Source: Opitutaceae bacterium (lineage in GTDB: Bacteria > Verrucomicrobiota > Verrucomicrobiia > Opitutales > Opitutaceae). From it: 64,000 nt of DNA. The stretch covers positions 124,001 through 188,000 of the forward strand of contig JABTUS010000005.1 in NCBI GenBank assembly GCA_015075305.1, read 5' to 3'. Shown here in pieces: positions 1 through 9,476 of the stretch; position 1 is the stretch's first letter; each line of letters starts with the position of its first letter. Made by a program: the position numbers and the translations under genes. The notes under the pieces were generated by a model that saw only the letters and a list, made by a program, of their open reading frames with translations, was not told where the DNA came from and searched no databases.

Positions 1-1
1 C

Positions 2-745
2 TCAATCATCGCCGTGGGCACCGTCGTCATCGCACTCTGCCTGACTGCAGGCATGCCACCCGGCATTGCGGCGGTTTGCGGCATTGCAGCGTCGGCGCTT
101 TGTGGAGCGATCTCCGGCGCCTTGATAACAGGTCTGAGGCTTCTGCCCTTTGTCGTTACACTTGGCATGATGGGTGCCCTGCGCGGAGCGGCCAAGGGCA
201 TGGCGGCTGAGCAGCCCATCTACCCGGATGAAACGTGGTTGAGTGCATTCATGCGCCTGGGTGGAGTGGGATCGCTTCCCTTGGGCGTCTGGTTGATGCT
301 TGGGCTTGCCGTCATGGTGGCGATCCTCTTGAGGCGAACCCGTTTTGGTCGCCACGTCTACGCGGTCGGCTCGAACGAGATGACGGCCCGCCTTTGCGGG
401 GTTCCCGTCGAGCGGGTGAAATTCCTTGTCTATGTCATCGGAGCCGCCTTTGCAGGCGTGGCATCGGTTCTTCAATTCGGGTATCTGACAGGAGGGGACC
501 CCACGACGGCTGTGGGGCTCGAGTTGAACATTATTGCCGCGGTCGTCATCGGAGGCGCGAGCCTGTCCGGCGGGCAGGGCGGCGTGCTCGGCACGCTGGT
601 TGGCGCGGTCATCATGAGTGTCGTGGCAAATGGCTGCACAAAACTCGGACTGGCCAACTGGGTGCAGGAAATTGTCACCGGAATCATCATTGTCGCCGCG
701 GTCCTGCTCGACTCGCTGCGCCGGCGATCGGACAGGCAGGGGTGA
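2..745 (+). CDS. Sugar ABC transporter permease, RbsC type (5' end outside window)
   Basis: This is the C-terminal two thirds or so of an inner-membrane permease of the ribose/xylose ABC importer class. The frame is open from the first bases of the window, so the true start lies upstream. About 247 residues remain, with several hydrophobic segments, a G-R-H-V-Y-A-V-G-S-N-E stretch typical of RbsC-like permeases, and the family's C-terminal glycine-rich block (V-V-I-G-G-A-S-L-S-G-G). It should pair with an ATPase and a periplasmic sugar-binding protein encoded upstream. Family membership is clear; the substrate cannot be read from the fragment. Confidence 0.85.
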   Translation, partial: SIIAVGTVVIALCLTAGMPPGIAAVCGIAASALCGAISGALITGLRLLPFVVTLGMMGALRGAAKGMAAEQPIYPDETWLSAFMRLGGVGSLPLGVWLMLGLAVMVAILLRRTRFGRHVYAVGSNEMTARLCGVPVERVKFLVYVIGAAFAGVASVLQFGYLTGGDPTTAVGLELNIIAAVVIGGASLSGGQGGVLGTLVGAVIMSVVANGCTKLGLANWVQEIVTGIIIVAAVLLDSLRRRSDRQG

Positions 746-786
746 AGTGGGAATGGATTGGGCGGATGGATCCGCGGAGCGGGGCG

Positions 787-1464
787 CTAGCGTATTTGAA
801 CAGTCAATACATCCGGCTCCGCCGCCAGGATCGCCGCGATCTCCTGCGGAGTGGGGTGGTGCCGGTCCCTGAAGCGGATGTTCACCACACTGGTCTGCGT
901 CTCGCCCCGGTTGTCGTGAAGGACCTCCGTGAGCAGCGGACTCAGGTGTCTGGATTGGAGCTTTTCGAGGATCTGTTCGTGTACGGCGGCCCCCCTTTTT
1001 GTCACCACAGTGAGTGCAAAAGTCTGTTCATTGCGGATTCGGGATCCGATGAAAGGCAGCGCGTAAAGAACGACCGCCGCCACAAGCACGCTGCACATGC
1101 CCAGGAACATCTGTCCGCTGCCGAAGCAGAATCCGATGACTGTTGAAAACCACATCAGCGCCGCCGTGGTCACACCCTGGACGGAAGGACCGTGCCGGAT
1201 GATGACACCCGCCCCCAGGAATCCCATCCCGGTCAGAATTCCCGCACCGAGGCGACCCGGATCCGGACGCCAGCCCTGCGCAGGTCCACTGACGTGCGAG
1301 GTGTAGTAGATGTCGGAGAGGATCATGGTGATGGTTGCCGCCATGCAAACGAGGATGATGGTGCGAAGCCCCGCGGCGCGGCCCCGCCTCTCGCGTTCGA
1401 GACCGAGGAGAAGACCGGCGAGGAACGAGGCTGCAACGCGTTGAAGGATGTCGGCGATTTCCAT
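787..1464 (-). CDS. MgtC/SapB family membrane protein
   Basis: A 225-residue inner-membrane protein. Its N-terminus has the MgtC signature: a first helix followed by L-L-G-L-E-R-E-R-R-G-R-A-A-G-L-R-T, then three to four more hydrophobic helices up to about residue 145. The remaining C-terminal part is soluble and matches the ACT-like tail found in longer MgtC proteins. MgtC proteins are linked to survival at low magnesium and to control of membrane ATP synthase. The gene converges on the upstream permease and stands alone. No magnesium-responsive leader was recognised in the 207 bases upstream. Confidence 0.85.
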   Translation of the reverse strand: MEIADILQRVAASFLAGLLLGLERERRGRAAGLRTIILVCMAATITMILSDIYYTSHVSGPAQGWRPDPGRLGAGILTGMGFLGAGVIIRHGPSVQGVTTAALMWFSTVIGFCFGSGQMFLGMCSVLVAAVVLYALPFIGSRIRNEQTFALTVVTKRGAAVHEQILEKLQSRHLSPLLTEVLHDNRGETQTSVVNIRFRDRHHPTPQEIAAILAAEPDVLTVQIR

Positions 1465-1671
1465 GGCGAGACTGATCTGAAAGCGGGCCTGTACCTAGGA
1501 CGGACCCGTGACGGAGGCAAGCGCACCGGAGCCATGTGAGGACACTGCCTGTTTCATGGGGCGAAGTTTTTTTGGGAAAATCCTAGTCAATCCTCTTCGG
1601 AAAGACTACCGTCAAGGTTCGCGCGACCGCATGCTTGTGCCTCAAGAGCCCCGCTGGACTGCAAGAGGCGC

Positions 1672-4600
1672 ATGAAAAAAGTCGGCAGTCCCATTCAATC
1701 TATGAAACATGGCGCTATTCCAGGTTGGTTGCTGGCGGGATTCTTTGCAATGGCGGTGGCCACTCAGGCCGCGCCCATTTCCTCGGGCGAAAACAAGGAT
1801 GGCACCATCATCGCCGGTGGCACGGAATCCTGGACCTTCACCGTCGCGGTGAACCAGACCATCGATCTTGCCGTCGGCGAACTCAGTGGCGGCACGAGTT
1901 TCAGTCCGAAAGTGCAGTTGTTCGGTCCAACCAACAATCTCATCACCTACGATTCAGGGGGGACGAGTGCGCGCATCAACCCGTACAGGGCGACGGTTGC
2001 GGGCACGTACACGGCCACGGTTTCCGGCTCGACGACAGCGCAGGCGGGAACCTATCGCCTGCGTCTTTACGTGACGCCTGGGGCGTTCACGGTGCCGGCT
2101 GGTGATGAGGGAGGGGCGCTGACCCTCGGATCAAATCACGCGGGCGCAATCACGGTGGGAGACCTTGACGCCTGGACAGTGAATGCGACGGCAGGAGAAA
2201 CCATGGACTTCCGAATCGGCGAGGTATCGGGAGGCACGGCCTTCACGCCGCTCATCTATCTTTATGACCCGAATGGCGCGTCGGTGACCTACAACTACGG
2301 CGGCACCGATGCGCGGATAAATCACCGTGCGACGATCACAGGCACCTATACGCTGATCGTGGCCGGGTACAACGATGGTGACAATGGCACCTATGTCTTG
2401 AACGCGATCAAGAGCCCCGGAGCGTTTGTTGTTCCTGCTGGCGATGAAGGCGGACCGCTTGTATCCGGGCAGAATTACCCAGGCACAATCGCCGTGGGTG
2501 ACCTCGATCCATGGACGGTCAATGTGACGGCGGGGCAATTTTTGAATTTTCGCGTTGGAGAGGTTTCAGGAGGCACGGCCTTCACGCCGCTCATCTACCT
2601 TTACGATCCAAATGGCGCGCAGGTGACCTACAACTATGGTGGCACGGATGCGCGGATTGGAGTGCGGGCAAATTTGAGCGGCACATACACTTTTGTCGTT
2701 GCGGGCTACAATGACGGCGACAACGGCACGTATCGACTTACATTCTCACGGTCACCAGACACCCCGGTCGTTCCTGCCGGCGATGAAGGTGGGCCATTGA
2801 CCAACGGTCAGAACTATGCCGGGACGATTACGGTGGGCGACCTTGATATTTGGACAGTGAATGCGACTGCCGGCAACTATCTGCTCTTCCGAGTTGGGGA
2901 AGTGTCGGGTGGCACGGCGTTTTCACCCCTGGTCGCCCTGTATGACCCGAACGGTGCGCAGGTGACCTATGACTACGACAGCGTGGACGCACGGATCGCG
3001 CATCGTGCCAATCTGAGCGGGCTCTACACGTTCGTGGTCGCGGGTTACAACGATGGTGACCAAGGCACTTACAGGCTCACCTTCTTCCAGGCGCCGAATT
3101 CGCCTGTCGTGCCTGCGGGCGATGAAGGCGGGCCGCTGACCAATGGATTGAAACACACCGGCACGATCGCCGTTGGCGACCAGGACGCGTGGACGGTGAA
3201 AGCCAACGTGAATGACTACCTCTATTTTCGAGTGGGCGAAGCGTCGGGCGGCACCGCGTTCAGTCCCTTGCTCCATGTGTTCGATCCAAATGGTGCATTG
3301 GTGACCTACGACTACGATTCAGTCGACTCACGCATCGGCTTCCGCTGCAATATCGCCGGCACCTACACCGCGCTTGTGAGCGGATACAACGATGGCGATG
3401 CGGGCACCTACGACCTTCATTTTGTTCGCACACCTGTCACTCCACTTCAGGTGCCTGCCGGTGACGAAGGCGGAAACATTGGCAGCACGCCGGGAGTTGA
3501 TGGAACGATCACTGTTGGCGATGCCGATGCCTATGTCGTGCTCGGAACCGCTGGCACGACGATCAACGTGACCGCAACGGAACTTTCCGGTGGGACCGCG
3601 TTCACGCCGCAGGTCGCCATCCTGGACACAGGCGGAAATATTGTTCGAAACACTTGGAATGCAACGGCCGCCACCACCACCTACACGGTCACAACGACCG
3701 GTCTGCATGTTATACTGGTGGCTGGATACAATGATGGCGATGCCGGCACCTATCGCCTCGTGATTTCGGGAGCATCGGCACCCGTCCTGCCCTCGGTCGC
3801 GGTGCAGCCGCTCTCACAGGGAGCGCCCCTCGGAAGCAACGTCACGCTCTCGCCAACCGTGGCTGGTTCAGGGCCGTTTGCGTATCAATGGAAGCGCAAC
3901 GGCATCGAGATCCCTGGTGCTGAAAGTCTGAACTACACCCTCAGCAATCTCCAGCCCGCCAGCGCAGGCATCTACAGTCTGGTTGTCTACACGGAAGCCG
4001 GAACCACCGAAAGCGCGGGCGCGATTGTGGCACCGACGATCAGCACAAAGGTGACCGGGACCGCCTATGAGTTTGCCGGGGACATTCATCACCCCAACGG
4101 CAACGTCTACGATCAACTGCTGATAACCGGAACGGCGGCAACCTATACCTCCGATCCCGGGCAGATTGTGCGGGCTTCCTTCCTCGACTTGAATGACGAC
4201 ATCGTTCAACTTGAGTTCAGCGGACCTGGCTCTGTCACGGTCCAGATGGCGGGAGCCACCGGGCCTGCGACACCTGTCAAATACAACCAGCCTTCGGTGC
4301 AGTACATGCGCGGACAGGTGAGCATCTACCTTGTTGGTGCTACGGAGAACACGAATCTGGGCATCTATACCGTGGGGGTCATGACCAATCCCAACCCGGC
4401 GCTTTACGTCGCCGGTGCGAGTTTCGACGGATTTGCCGATCTTGGGTTGATCGCGATTCAAAGTCCTGACGGACGCTTCAGCGGCGTGCGCGTTGGCAGC
4501 ACGGAATTGTTCGGCGACACGGGATACACGGGGATCTATGCTCCGGGCATTCGATTTGCAGGGCCGCTCAATCTCCACAACGTCTCCGCGAGCGGCACCG

Positions 4601-4827
4601 CCGCGCCATTCCTGCTGACGGGAACGATCGACACCGGACGGATCTCCATCACGGGAGGGGACCTCTTTCAGCCCAATGGCCGCGCTATCACGTTTGGCGA
4701 TGTGTCCGACGTTTACATGGTCGCTGGAACCAACTCGCATGGAGTGCCGGCTCCGGCGCAGGTCAATCGCGGTGTGTTGATGCGGAACGGGGTAAACGTC
4801 ACCAGCCAGGTCATTCACAACCCATAG
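1672..4827 (+). CDS. Large secreted protein with about six pre-peptidase-type repeats and an Ig-like domain
   Basis: A 1051-residue exported protein. A signal peptide covers about residues 10-34 (A-T-Q-A-A-P cleavage region). I keep the start at 1672 because AGAGG lies just upstream; a second ATG at 1702 would also give a good signal peptide. Residues 37-700 are six beta-sandwich repeats of the pre-peptidase C-terminal type. Five of them begin V-P-A-G-D-E-G-G, and each ends near A-G-Y-N-D-G-D-x-G-T-Y. An Ig-like domain follows at about 705-790 (Y-Q-W-K-R-N-G). The last 260 residues have no domain I recognise. No catalytic domain is visible, so a surface or adhesive role is inference. It is monocistronic and ends at a strong hairpin. 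Confidence 0.85.
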   Translation: MKKVGSPIQSMKHGAIPGWLLAGFFAMAVATQAAPISSGENKDGTIIAGGTESWTFTVAVNQTIDLAVGELSGGTSFSPKVQLFGPTNNLITYDSGGTSARINPYRATVAGTYTATVSGSTTAQAGTYRLRLYVTPGAFTVPAGDEGGALTLGSNHAGAITVGDLDAWTVNATAGETMDFRIGEVSGGTAFTPLIYLYDPNGASVTYNYGGTDARINHRATITGTYTLIVAGYNDGDNGTYVLNAIKSPGAFVVPAGDEGGPLVSGQNYPGTIAVGDLDPWTVNVTAGQFLNFRVGEVSGGTAFTPLIYLYDPNGAQVTYNYGGTDARIGVRANLSGTYTFVVAGYNDGDNGTYRLTFSRSPDTPVVPAGDEGGPLTNGQNYAGTITVGDLDIWTVNATAGNYLLFRVGEVSGGTAFSPLVALYDPNGAQVTYDYDSVDARIAHRANLSGLYTFVVAGYNDGDQGTYRLTFFQAPNSPVVPAGDEGGPLTNGLKHTGTIAVGDQDAWTVKANVNDYLYFRVGEASGGTAFSPLLHVFDPNGALVTYDYDSVDSRIGFRCNIAGTYTALVSGYNDGDAGTYDLHFVRTPVTPLQVPAGDEGGNIGSTPGVDGTITVGDADAYVVLGTAGTTINVTATELSGGTAFTPQVAILDTGGNIVRNTWNATAATTTYTVTTTGLHVILVAGYNDGDAGTYRLVISGASAPVLPSVAVQPLSQGAPLGSNVTLSPTVAGSGPFAYQWKRNGIEIPGAESLNYTLSNLQPASAGIYSLVVYTEAGTTESAGAIVAPTISTKVTGTAYEFAGDIHHPNGNVYDQLLITGTAATYTSDPGQIVRASFLDLNDDIVQLEFSGPGSVTVQMAGATGPATPVKYNQPSVQYMRGQVSIYLVGATENTNLGIYTVGVMTNPNPALYVAGASFDGFADLGLIAIQSPDGRFSGVRVGSTELFGDTGYTGIYAPGIRFAGPLNLHNVSASGTAAPFLLTGTIDTGRISITGGDLFQPNGRAITFGDVSDVYMVAGTNSHGVPAPAQVNRGVLMRNGVNVTSQVIHNP
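2092..3765 (+). repeat. Tandem 339-bp coding repeats inside the large secreted protein
   Basis: The V-P-A-G-D-E-G-G codons recur at 2092, 2431, 2770, 3109 and 3451, giving unit lengths of 339, 339, 339 and 342 bases. Each unit encodes one 113-114 residue domain. A sixth, more divergent copy without the leading motif precedes them from about 1780. The nucleotide sequence stays close between units 2-5, which suggests duplication or gene conversion within the gene. Confidence 0.9.
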
Positions 4828-4837
4828 GAAGGAATTG

Positions 4838-4873
4838 GCAGGAGGCAACGGACCGAGCGTTGCCCCTGCTTTT
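4838..4873 (+). terminator. Rho-independent terminator after the secreted repeat protein
   Basis: GCAGG, a bulged A and GGCAACG pair with CGTTGCC and CCTGC across a 7-base loop, followed directly by TTTT. The 12 base pairs and T-run make it a convincing terminator. It sits in the 51-base gap between two convergent genes. Confidence 0.85.
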
Positions 4874-4878
4874 GGCCA

Positions 4879-6381
4879 CTATAGGAAAATCCTGTAGGCA
4901 GGATTGCGGGTCTCGTCGGAGTACGGATAACCGAGATCCCTCAGGAAGCGTGCAAGCTGCTTTTCTGCAGATGGCAGGATCTGAAGGCCTGCGAGCACTC
5001 GTCCATGATCCGCCCCATGATTGCGGTAGTGGAAGAGACTGATGTTCCACTCGGCAGGCATGGAGGTGAGGAAACGCACGAGCGCGCCTGGTCGTTCCGG
5101 AAACTCGAATCGAAAGAGTCGTTCATGCCCGGCGAGCTCGGAGCGTCCGCCGACGAGATGGCGGAGATGCAGCTTTGCCATTTCATTGTTCGTGAGATCC
5201 ATGGTTTTGAAACCCTGGCGGGAGAGATGGGCGGCCAGCTTGCTCCCCTCGCTCCGATCAGCCACCTGCACTCCGACAAAAATGTGCGCCAGGCGGGAGT
5301 CCGCGATCCTGTAGTTGAACTCGGTTACGTTTCTCCTGCCGAGTGTCTCACAAAAGCGCTTCAGGCTGCCAGGTGCTTCGGGAATGGTGACTGCGAACAG
5401 GGCTTCCCGATGCTCTCCCAGCTCGGCGCTTTCCGAGATGAACCGCAGGCGGTCGAAATTGAGATTGGCCCCCGACGCCACCGCGACAAGCGTCCTCCCC
5501 TTGATGCGGCGCTTTTCCACGTAGGCCTTGAGTCCGGCAATCGACAGCGCGCCAGCTGGTTCAAGGATGGCGCGACTGTCCTCAAAAACATCCTTGATTG
5601 CCGCGCATATGGCGTCCGTCCCAACGAGCACGATCTCATCGAGGTATCTTCGACAGAGGCGAAATGTTTCCCTTCCCACCTGTCTGACGGCGACCCCATC
5701 GGCAAAGAGTCCGACATGCTCCAACGCTTGTATCCGACCGGCCTGAATCGATCGGTGCATTGCATTGGAATCCGCGGGTTCGACGCCGATGACTCGAACC
5801 TCCGGCCTGACCTGCTTGACGTAGCTGGCGATGCCCGCCGCGAGGCCGCCACCGCCTATGGGAACAAAAATCGCATGCAGTTCATGCTGCAGCTGCTGGA
5901 GAATTTCCATGCCGATGGTTCCCTGGCCGGCGATCACATCCGGATCGTCGAAGGGATGAACCAGGGTCAGACGTTCGCGCAGCCGGATCCGCTCCGCCTC
6001 CGCGCTGGCATCGTCGAACGTGTCGCCGTGCAGGATGATCTCGGCGCCTCGTGCGCGCACGGCCCGGACTTTTACAGCCGGCGTTGTGACAGGCATGACA
6101 ACAACCGCCCGGGTGCCAGCCCGCTTTGCGGCAAGAGCGACACCCTGGGCGTGATTTCCCGCCGAGGCGCAGATCACGCCGCGCGCGAGAGCGCCCGGGG
6201 AAAGCCGCGAAATCCGATTGCAGGCTCCCCGCAGCTTGAACGAATGAACGCTCTGCAGGTCCTCGCGCTTGAGCAGTACTGCGTTGTTGAGTCTGGCTGA
6301 AAGGGCGGATGCCTTGTCCAACGGGCTTTCGACAGCCACATCATAGACACGGGCCGTCAGGATTCTTGAGAGATAGTCCAT
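4879..6381 (-). CDS. ilvA: Threonine ammonia-lyase, biosynthetic
   Basis: A PLP enzyme that deaminates threonine to 2-oxobutanoate, the first step of isoleucine synthesis. The ATG at 6381 gives 500 residues, matching the long, allosterically regulated form. The PLP lysine is K49 in V-H-S-F-K-L-R-G, and the phosphate-binding loop is G-G-G-G-L-A-A-G. Two ACT-like regulatory domains occupy about residues 330-500 (E-A-P-G-S-L-K-R-F and E-R-P-G-A-L-V-R-F). An upstream in-frame ATG at 6447 would overlap the preceding gene and adds an unlikely leader. It follows a LamG protein gene by 37 bases, with no functional link visible. Confidence 0.93.
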   Translation of the reverse strand: MDYLSRILTARVYDVAVESPLDKASALSARLNNAVLLKREDLQSVHSFKLRGACNRISRLSPGALARGVICASAGNHAQGVALAAKRAGTRAVVVMPVTTPAVKVRAVRARGAEIILHGDTFDDASAEAERIRLRERLTLVHPFDDPDVIAGQGTIGMEILQQLQHELHAIFVPIGGGGLAAGIASYVKQVRPEVRVIGVEPADSNAMHRSIQAGRIQALEHVGLFADGVAVRQVGRETFRLCRRYLDEIVLVGTDAICAAIKDVFEDSRAILEPAGALSIAGLKAYVEKRRIKGRTLVAVASGANLNFDRLRFISESAELGEHREALFAVTIPEAPGSLKRFCETLGRRNVTEFNYRIADSRLAHIFVGVQVADRSEGSKLAAHLSRQGFKTMDLTNNEMAKLHLRHLVGGRSELAGHERLFRFEFPERPGALVRFLTSMPAEWNISLFHYRNHGADHGRVLAGLQILPSAEKQLARFLRDLGYPYSDETRNPAYRIFL

Positions 6382-6418
6382 GGGCGCTGGCGAGGCAGTG
6401 TGGAACGGGCTGATTCGG

Positions 6419-7402
6419 TCACTGGGTTGCCGTGATGCCTGCGGCATCGTGCAACATTTTCATTTCCGTTTCGGCAAGTGCGCGATTGAAAACCGCCAGA
6501 CCGGCAAATCGGCCCATGGTGGCCTTGCCCTCGGGAAACATTGCACCGCCCGCATAACGGGCGCCGACGATGAAGTCCGAGCCACCCATCGGCTTTGAGC
6601 CGGCATGTTTGACCGGATCGTAGGAGAAAATCCCCCGCCCATGATAGTAGGGATTGAGGCCGCGGCTGCCGCCATCCGGACCTTCATGCAAAAAGTAGCG
6701 GTCGGTACGTTTGTGTTTCACTGGATCGAGCGTGCTTCGATCGAGCACACCATCGACGTAGGCGGAAAGCCACACGCCGTCATAGGTGAAACCGAGAGTG
6801 CACCAACGCTCCGTCGGAACATCGTGGGCGCTGACCGCATAGTCCGCGCACCAGGGGAAGGTGGATCCATCCGCCCGGCGCGTGACTCCGCCCTCGCTGG
6901 AGATGTGCGGGACGAGTTTGTTCGGACCGCCATAGGTTGGCATGTTGATCAGGAGCGCGTACTGGCGCGTACCGCTGTCGTCGGCGAACCCCTTTCCTTC
7001 GCTCCACATTCCGGCAATGGTCCGGCTGACAGCGAGATTCACCAGGCGCACGACAGCAAACATTGAAACCTGCGCCCGGGGTCCGCTGATGTTGAGGTCG
7101 CCGGTGTCCGCGTAGGCGATCTTGAGGAACTGATGTCCATTGAGTTGGGCGGAATAACCGGAAAATGCTCCGCCCTCCACGCGGGCGACCGGCCCGCCGA
7201 CCTCGACGAGCGGATGCGGAAATCTTGTGCCAGAGGACAGGCGTGGCTGGCCCGCGGGTTCGCCGAATGTCCAAAACGCAACCAGTCCGGGCATTTTTTC
7301 CACAACGGCGCGGCCCTCACCCGGCGCGGCGGAAAGCACAGATGTGACCAGCAGGAGTAGAAACGACAGGCGGGAATACGGCGTTGCCGGGACGTCGGGC
7401 AT
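6419..7402 (-). CDS. Secreted LamG/concanavalin A-like domain protein
   Basis: A 327-residue protein with an N-terminal signal peptide (hydrophobic run at about 11-25, ending V-L-S-A-A-P). The rest resembles LamG-type jelly-roll proteins common in Verrucomicrobia and Planctomycetes. It starts L-V-A-F-W-T-F-G, has [16 protein letters not shown] near the middle, and ends with [11 protein letters not shown]. Such domains bind carbohydrates or serve as accessory modules; no catalytic residues are recognisable. It lies between ilvA and the macAB-like operon on the same strand but is probably independent of both. Confidence 0.75.
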   Translation of the reverse strand: MPDVPATPYSRLSFLLLLVTSVLSAAPGEGRAVVEKMPGLVAFWTFGEPAGQPRLSSGTRFPHPLVEVGGPVARVEGGAFSGYSAQLNGHQFLKIAYADTGDLNISGPRAQVSMFAVVRLVNLAVSRTIAGMWSEGKGFADDSGTRQYALLINMPTYGGPNKLVPHISSEGGVTRRADGSTFPWCADYAVSAHDVPTERWCTLGFTYDGVWLSAYVDGVLDRSTLDPVKHKRTDRYFLHEGPDGGSRGLNPYYHGRGIFSYDPVKHAGSKPMGGSDFIVGARYAGGAMFPEGKATMGRFAGLAVFNRALAETEMKMLHDAAGITATQ

Positions 7403-7474
7403 TGGGAGTGCGAATGGTTGAATCAGCCTCGATTGCTTTCGGGCGCTGACAGGAACCCGGTGCGCAAGGCCGGT

Positions 7475-8683
7475 TCACTCAAAGCGCAGGGCGTCGATCG
7501 GGTCAAGTTTGGCGGCCTTGTGCGCCGGATAGAATCCGAAGGCAATTCCAACGAAGGCTGAGAATGCGACCGCACCCGTGACAGATGCGGTGGAAATCAG
7601 GACGGGCATGCCCGTTTGGATTGAAACAATCTGCGATGCCGCGATGCCGATGAGCACACCGAGGATGCCTCCGAGCATGCTCAGTATCATGGCTTCGATC
7701 AGAAATTGAATCCTGACGTCCCTGTCATGCGCCCCGATCGCAAGGCGGATGCCAATCTCGCGTGTGCGTTCTGTCACGCTGACGAGCATGATGTTCATGA
7801 TGCCGATGCCGCCAACAATCAGGGACACTCCTGCTATCGAGCCGAGGAGAACCGTCATGGTTTTCGAGGTGGCAGTGGCGGCCTCGGCCAGTTCCAGCTG
7901 GTTGCGGACCGTGAAGTCGGGTTCCCGGTCTCCGCGACGCTGCTGCAGCAGGTCGGTGACATCCTGCTGGATGCGCGACATCATTTCCGGCGATTGTGCC
8001 TGGATGAGAATTGAACTCAAGTATTGCCGCCGCGCAATGCGACGCATGGCACTGGTGGTGGGCACTATGACTACATCGTCCTGATCCGAGCCAAAGAAGC
8101 TGAAGCCTTTCGACTTGAGAACCCCGAGAACCTTGAAAGGCAGGTTGCGGATGCGGATGGTCTGGCCAACCGGGTCGACGTCGGGATACAACTGCTGGGC
8201 GACTGTCTGGCCGATGACGGCAACCTTGCCGGTGCTGCGCATGTCGGCGTCGGTGAACATGTTTCCCTTGTCCAGATCCCAGGCCCGCACGCTGAGATAG
8301 CCTGGAGATTCGCCCATGACCGTTGTGTTCCAGTTGAGCCCGTTTGCGAGGATTTGCTGGCGGTCGCGCACTTCCGCGCTGATGGCGACAACGCCGAAGA
8401 TTTCGCGCTCAATCGCCTCGGCATCCTCAAGCGTGAGGGTGCTTGCCGCCCCGAAGCCTCCCCGCATGCCCCCTGTGTTGGTGGATCCGGGAAATACAGT
8501 GATGACATTCTGCCCGAGGCTCGCGATCTGCGACTCCACCTGGTTCTTGGCGCCATTGCCGATGCTCACGGTCGCAATGACGGCTCCGACTCCGATGATG
8601 ATGCCGAGCGCGGTCAGAATCGAGCGCATCTTGTTGCGACGAAGCGCCCGAAGCGCAATGACGGAGGTGGCGGTGATTCTCAT
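7475..8683 (-). CDS. MacB-type ABC transporter permease
   Basis: A 402-residue FtsX-like permease. One transmembrane helix (about 20-42) is followed by a large periplasmic MacB-PCD domain (about 45-235), then three helices, with the signature [16 protein letters not shown] between helices 2 and 3. It is the third gene of an adaptor-ATPase-permease operon, starting 9 bases after the ATPase gene. The ATPase and permease, fused in E. coli MacB, are separate here. A role in tripartite export with a TolC-like channel encoded elsewhere is inferred. Confidence 0.92.
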   Translation of the reverse strand: MRITATSVIALRALRRNKMRSILTALGIIIGVGAVIATVSIGNGAKNQVESQIASLGQNVITVFPGSTNTGGMRGGFGAASTLTLEDAEAIEREIFGVVAISAEVRDRQQILANGLNWNTTVMGESPGYLSVRAWDLDKGNMFTDADMRSTGKVAVIGQTVAQQLYPDVDPVGQTIRIRNLPFKVLGVLKSKGFSFFGSDQDDVVIVPTTSAMRRIARRQYLSSILIQAQSPEMMSRIQQDVTDLLQQRRGDREPDFTVRNQLELAEAATATSKTMTVLLGSIAGVSLIVGGIGIMNIMLVSVTERTREIGIRLAIGAHDRDVRIQFLIEAMILSMLGGILGVLIGIAASQIVSIQTGMPVLISTASVTGAVAFSAFVGIAFGFYPAHKAAKLDPIDALRFE

Positions 8684-8692
8684 GTCTGAACC

Positions 8693-9460
8693 TCAGGATG
8701 CCTGCGTCAGTTTTGCCGCGGCCTCCGCCTGGCGGATTCGCTGCATTTCAAGGTCGGAAAGCGAACGGTTCTGCACAGGCTCGTCGCGCACCAGCCGGCC
8801 GTCGCGAACGATCAGGTTGCGTTTGCAGAATCGTGCAATGTCCAATTCGTGCGTGACCATGACTATGGTTATTCCGCGCTCATTGAGTCTTTGGAAAACC
8901 CCCATGACCTCCACGGAGGTCTTCGAGTCCAGATTGCCGGTGGGTTCATCGGCCAGAAGGATCTGTGGATTGTTCACCAAGGCTCGGGCAATGGCGACGC
9001 GCTGCTGCTGGCCTCCGGAGAGCTGGTTCGGCAGATGATCGGAGCGGTCGGCGAGACCGACGAGCTCCAGGGCATCCATTGCCCGCTTCCGTTTCTCGCG
9101 CGAGGGGATCCGCCGCGGATTGTAGAGCATGGGGAGTTCGACATTTTCAAGCGCGGTGGTGCGCGCCAGAAGATTGAAGCCCTGAAAGACGAACCCCAGT
9201 TTCTGGTTGCGAAGATCCGCCCGCTCATTGCGGTCGAGATCCGAGGTGTCCACTCCATCGAGGAGATAGCGTCCCTTGGTCGGCCGATCGAGGCAGCCCA
9301 GCACATTCATCAGGGTCGATTTTCCAGACCCCGATGAGCCCATGATTGCAACAAACTCACCGGGTTCGATGATGAGGCTGATGCCTCGCACGGCATGCAC
9401 CTCAACCTCGCCATTCGAGTAAGTCTTGTGAATGTCCTCGAGTTGAACGACGGCTTTCAT
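8693..9460 (-). CDS. MacB-type ABC transporter ATP-binding protein
   Basis: A 255-residue LolD/MacB-class ATPase. Walker A is G-S-S-G-S-G-K-S-T, the signature is [14 protein letters not shown], Walker B is I-L-L-A-D-E-P, and the H-loop histidine is in V-T-H-E. I place the start at 9460 ([10 protein letters not shown]), 17 bases after the adaptor stop; the longer ORF start at 9502 would overlap the adaptor gene. A C-terminal tail of about 30 residues follows the core. It powers the permease encoded next. Confidence 0.93.
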   Translation of the reverse strand: MKAVVQLEDIHKTYSNGEVEVHAVRGISLIIEPGEFVAIMGSSGSGKSTLMNVLGCLDRPTKGRYLLDGVDTSDLDRNERADLRNQKLGFVFQGFNLLARTTALENVELPMLYNPRRIPSREKRKRAMDALELVGLADRSDHLPNQLSGGQQQRVAIARALVNNPQILLADEPTGNLDSKTSVEVMGVFQRLNERGITIVMVTHELDIARFCKRNLIVRDGRLVRDEPVQNRSLSDLEMQRIRQAEAAAKLTQAS

Positions 9461-9476
9461 GTCGCGCGTCGTCGAG

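Noticed and set aside
762-775. GCGGAT-GG-ATCCGC hairpin after the sugar permease gene
   Set aside because: The loop is only two bases and no T-run follows; not a convincing terminator.
2092-3765. Regularly spaced repeats that might suggest a CRISPR array
   Set aside because: Units are 339 bases and encode protein domains in one frame; there are no short repeats with unique spacers and no cas genes.
3868-4848. 326-residue minus-strand open frame
   Set aside because: Antisense to the end of the secreted repeat protein; no homology-like patterns.
5005-6300. 431-residue plus-strand open frame
   Set aside because: Antisense to ilvA. No recognisable motifs and composition typical of antisense frames.
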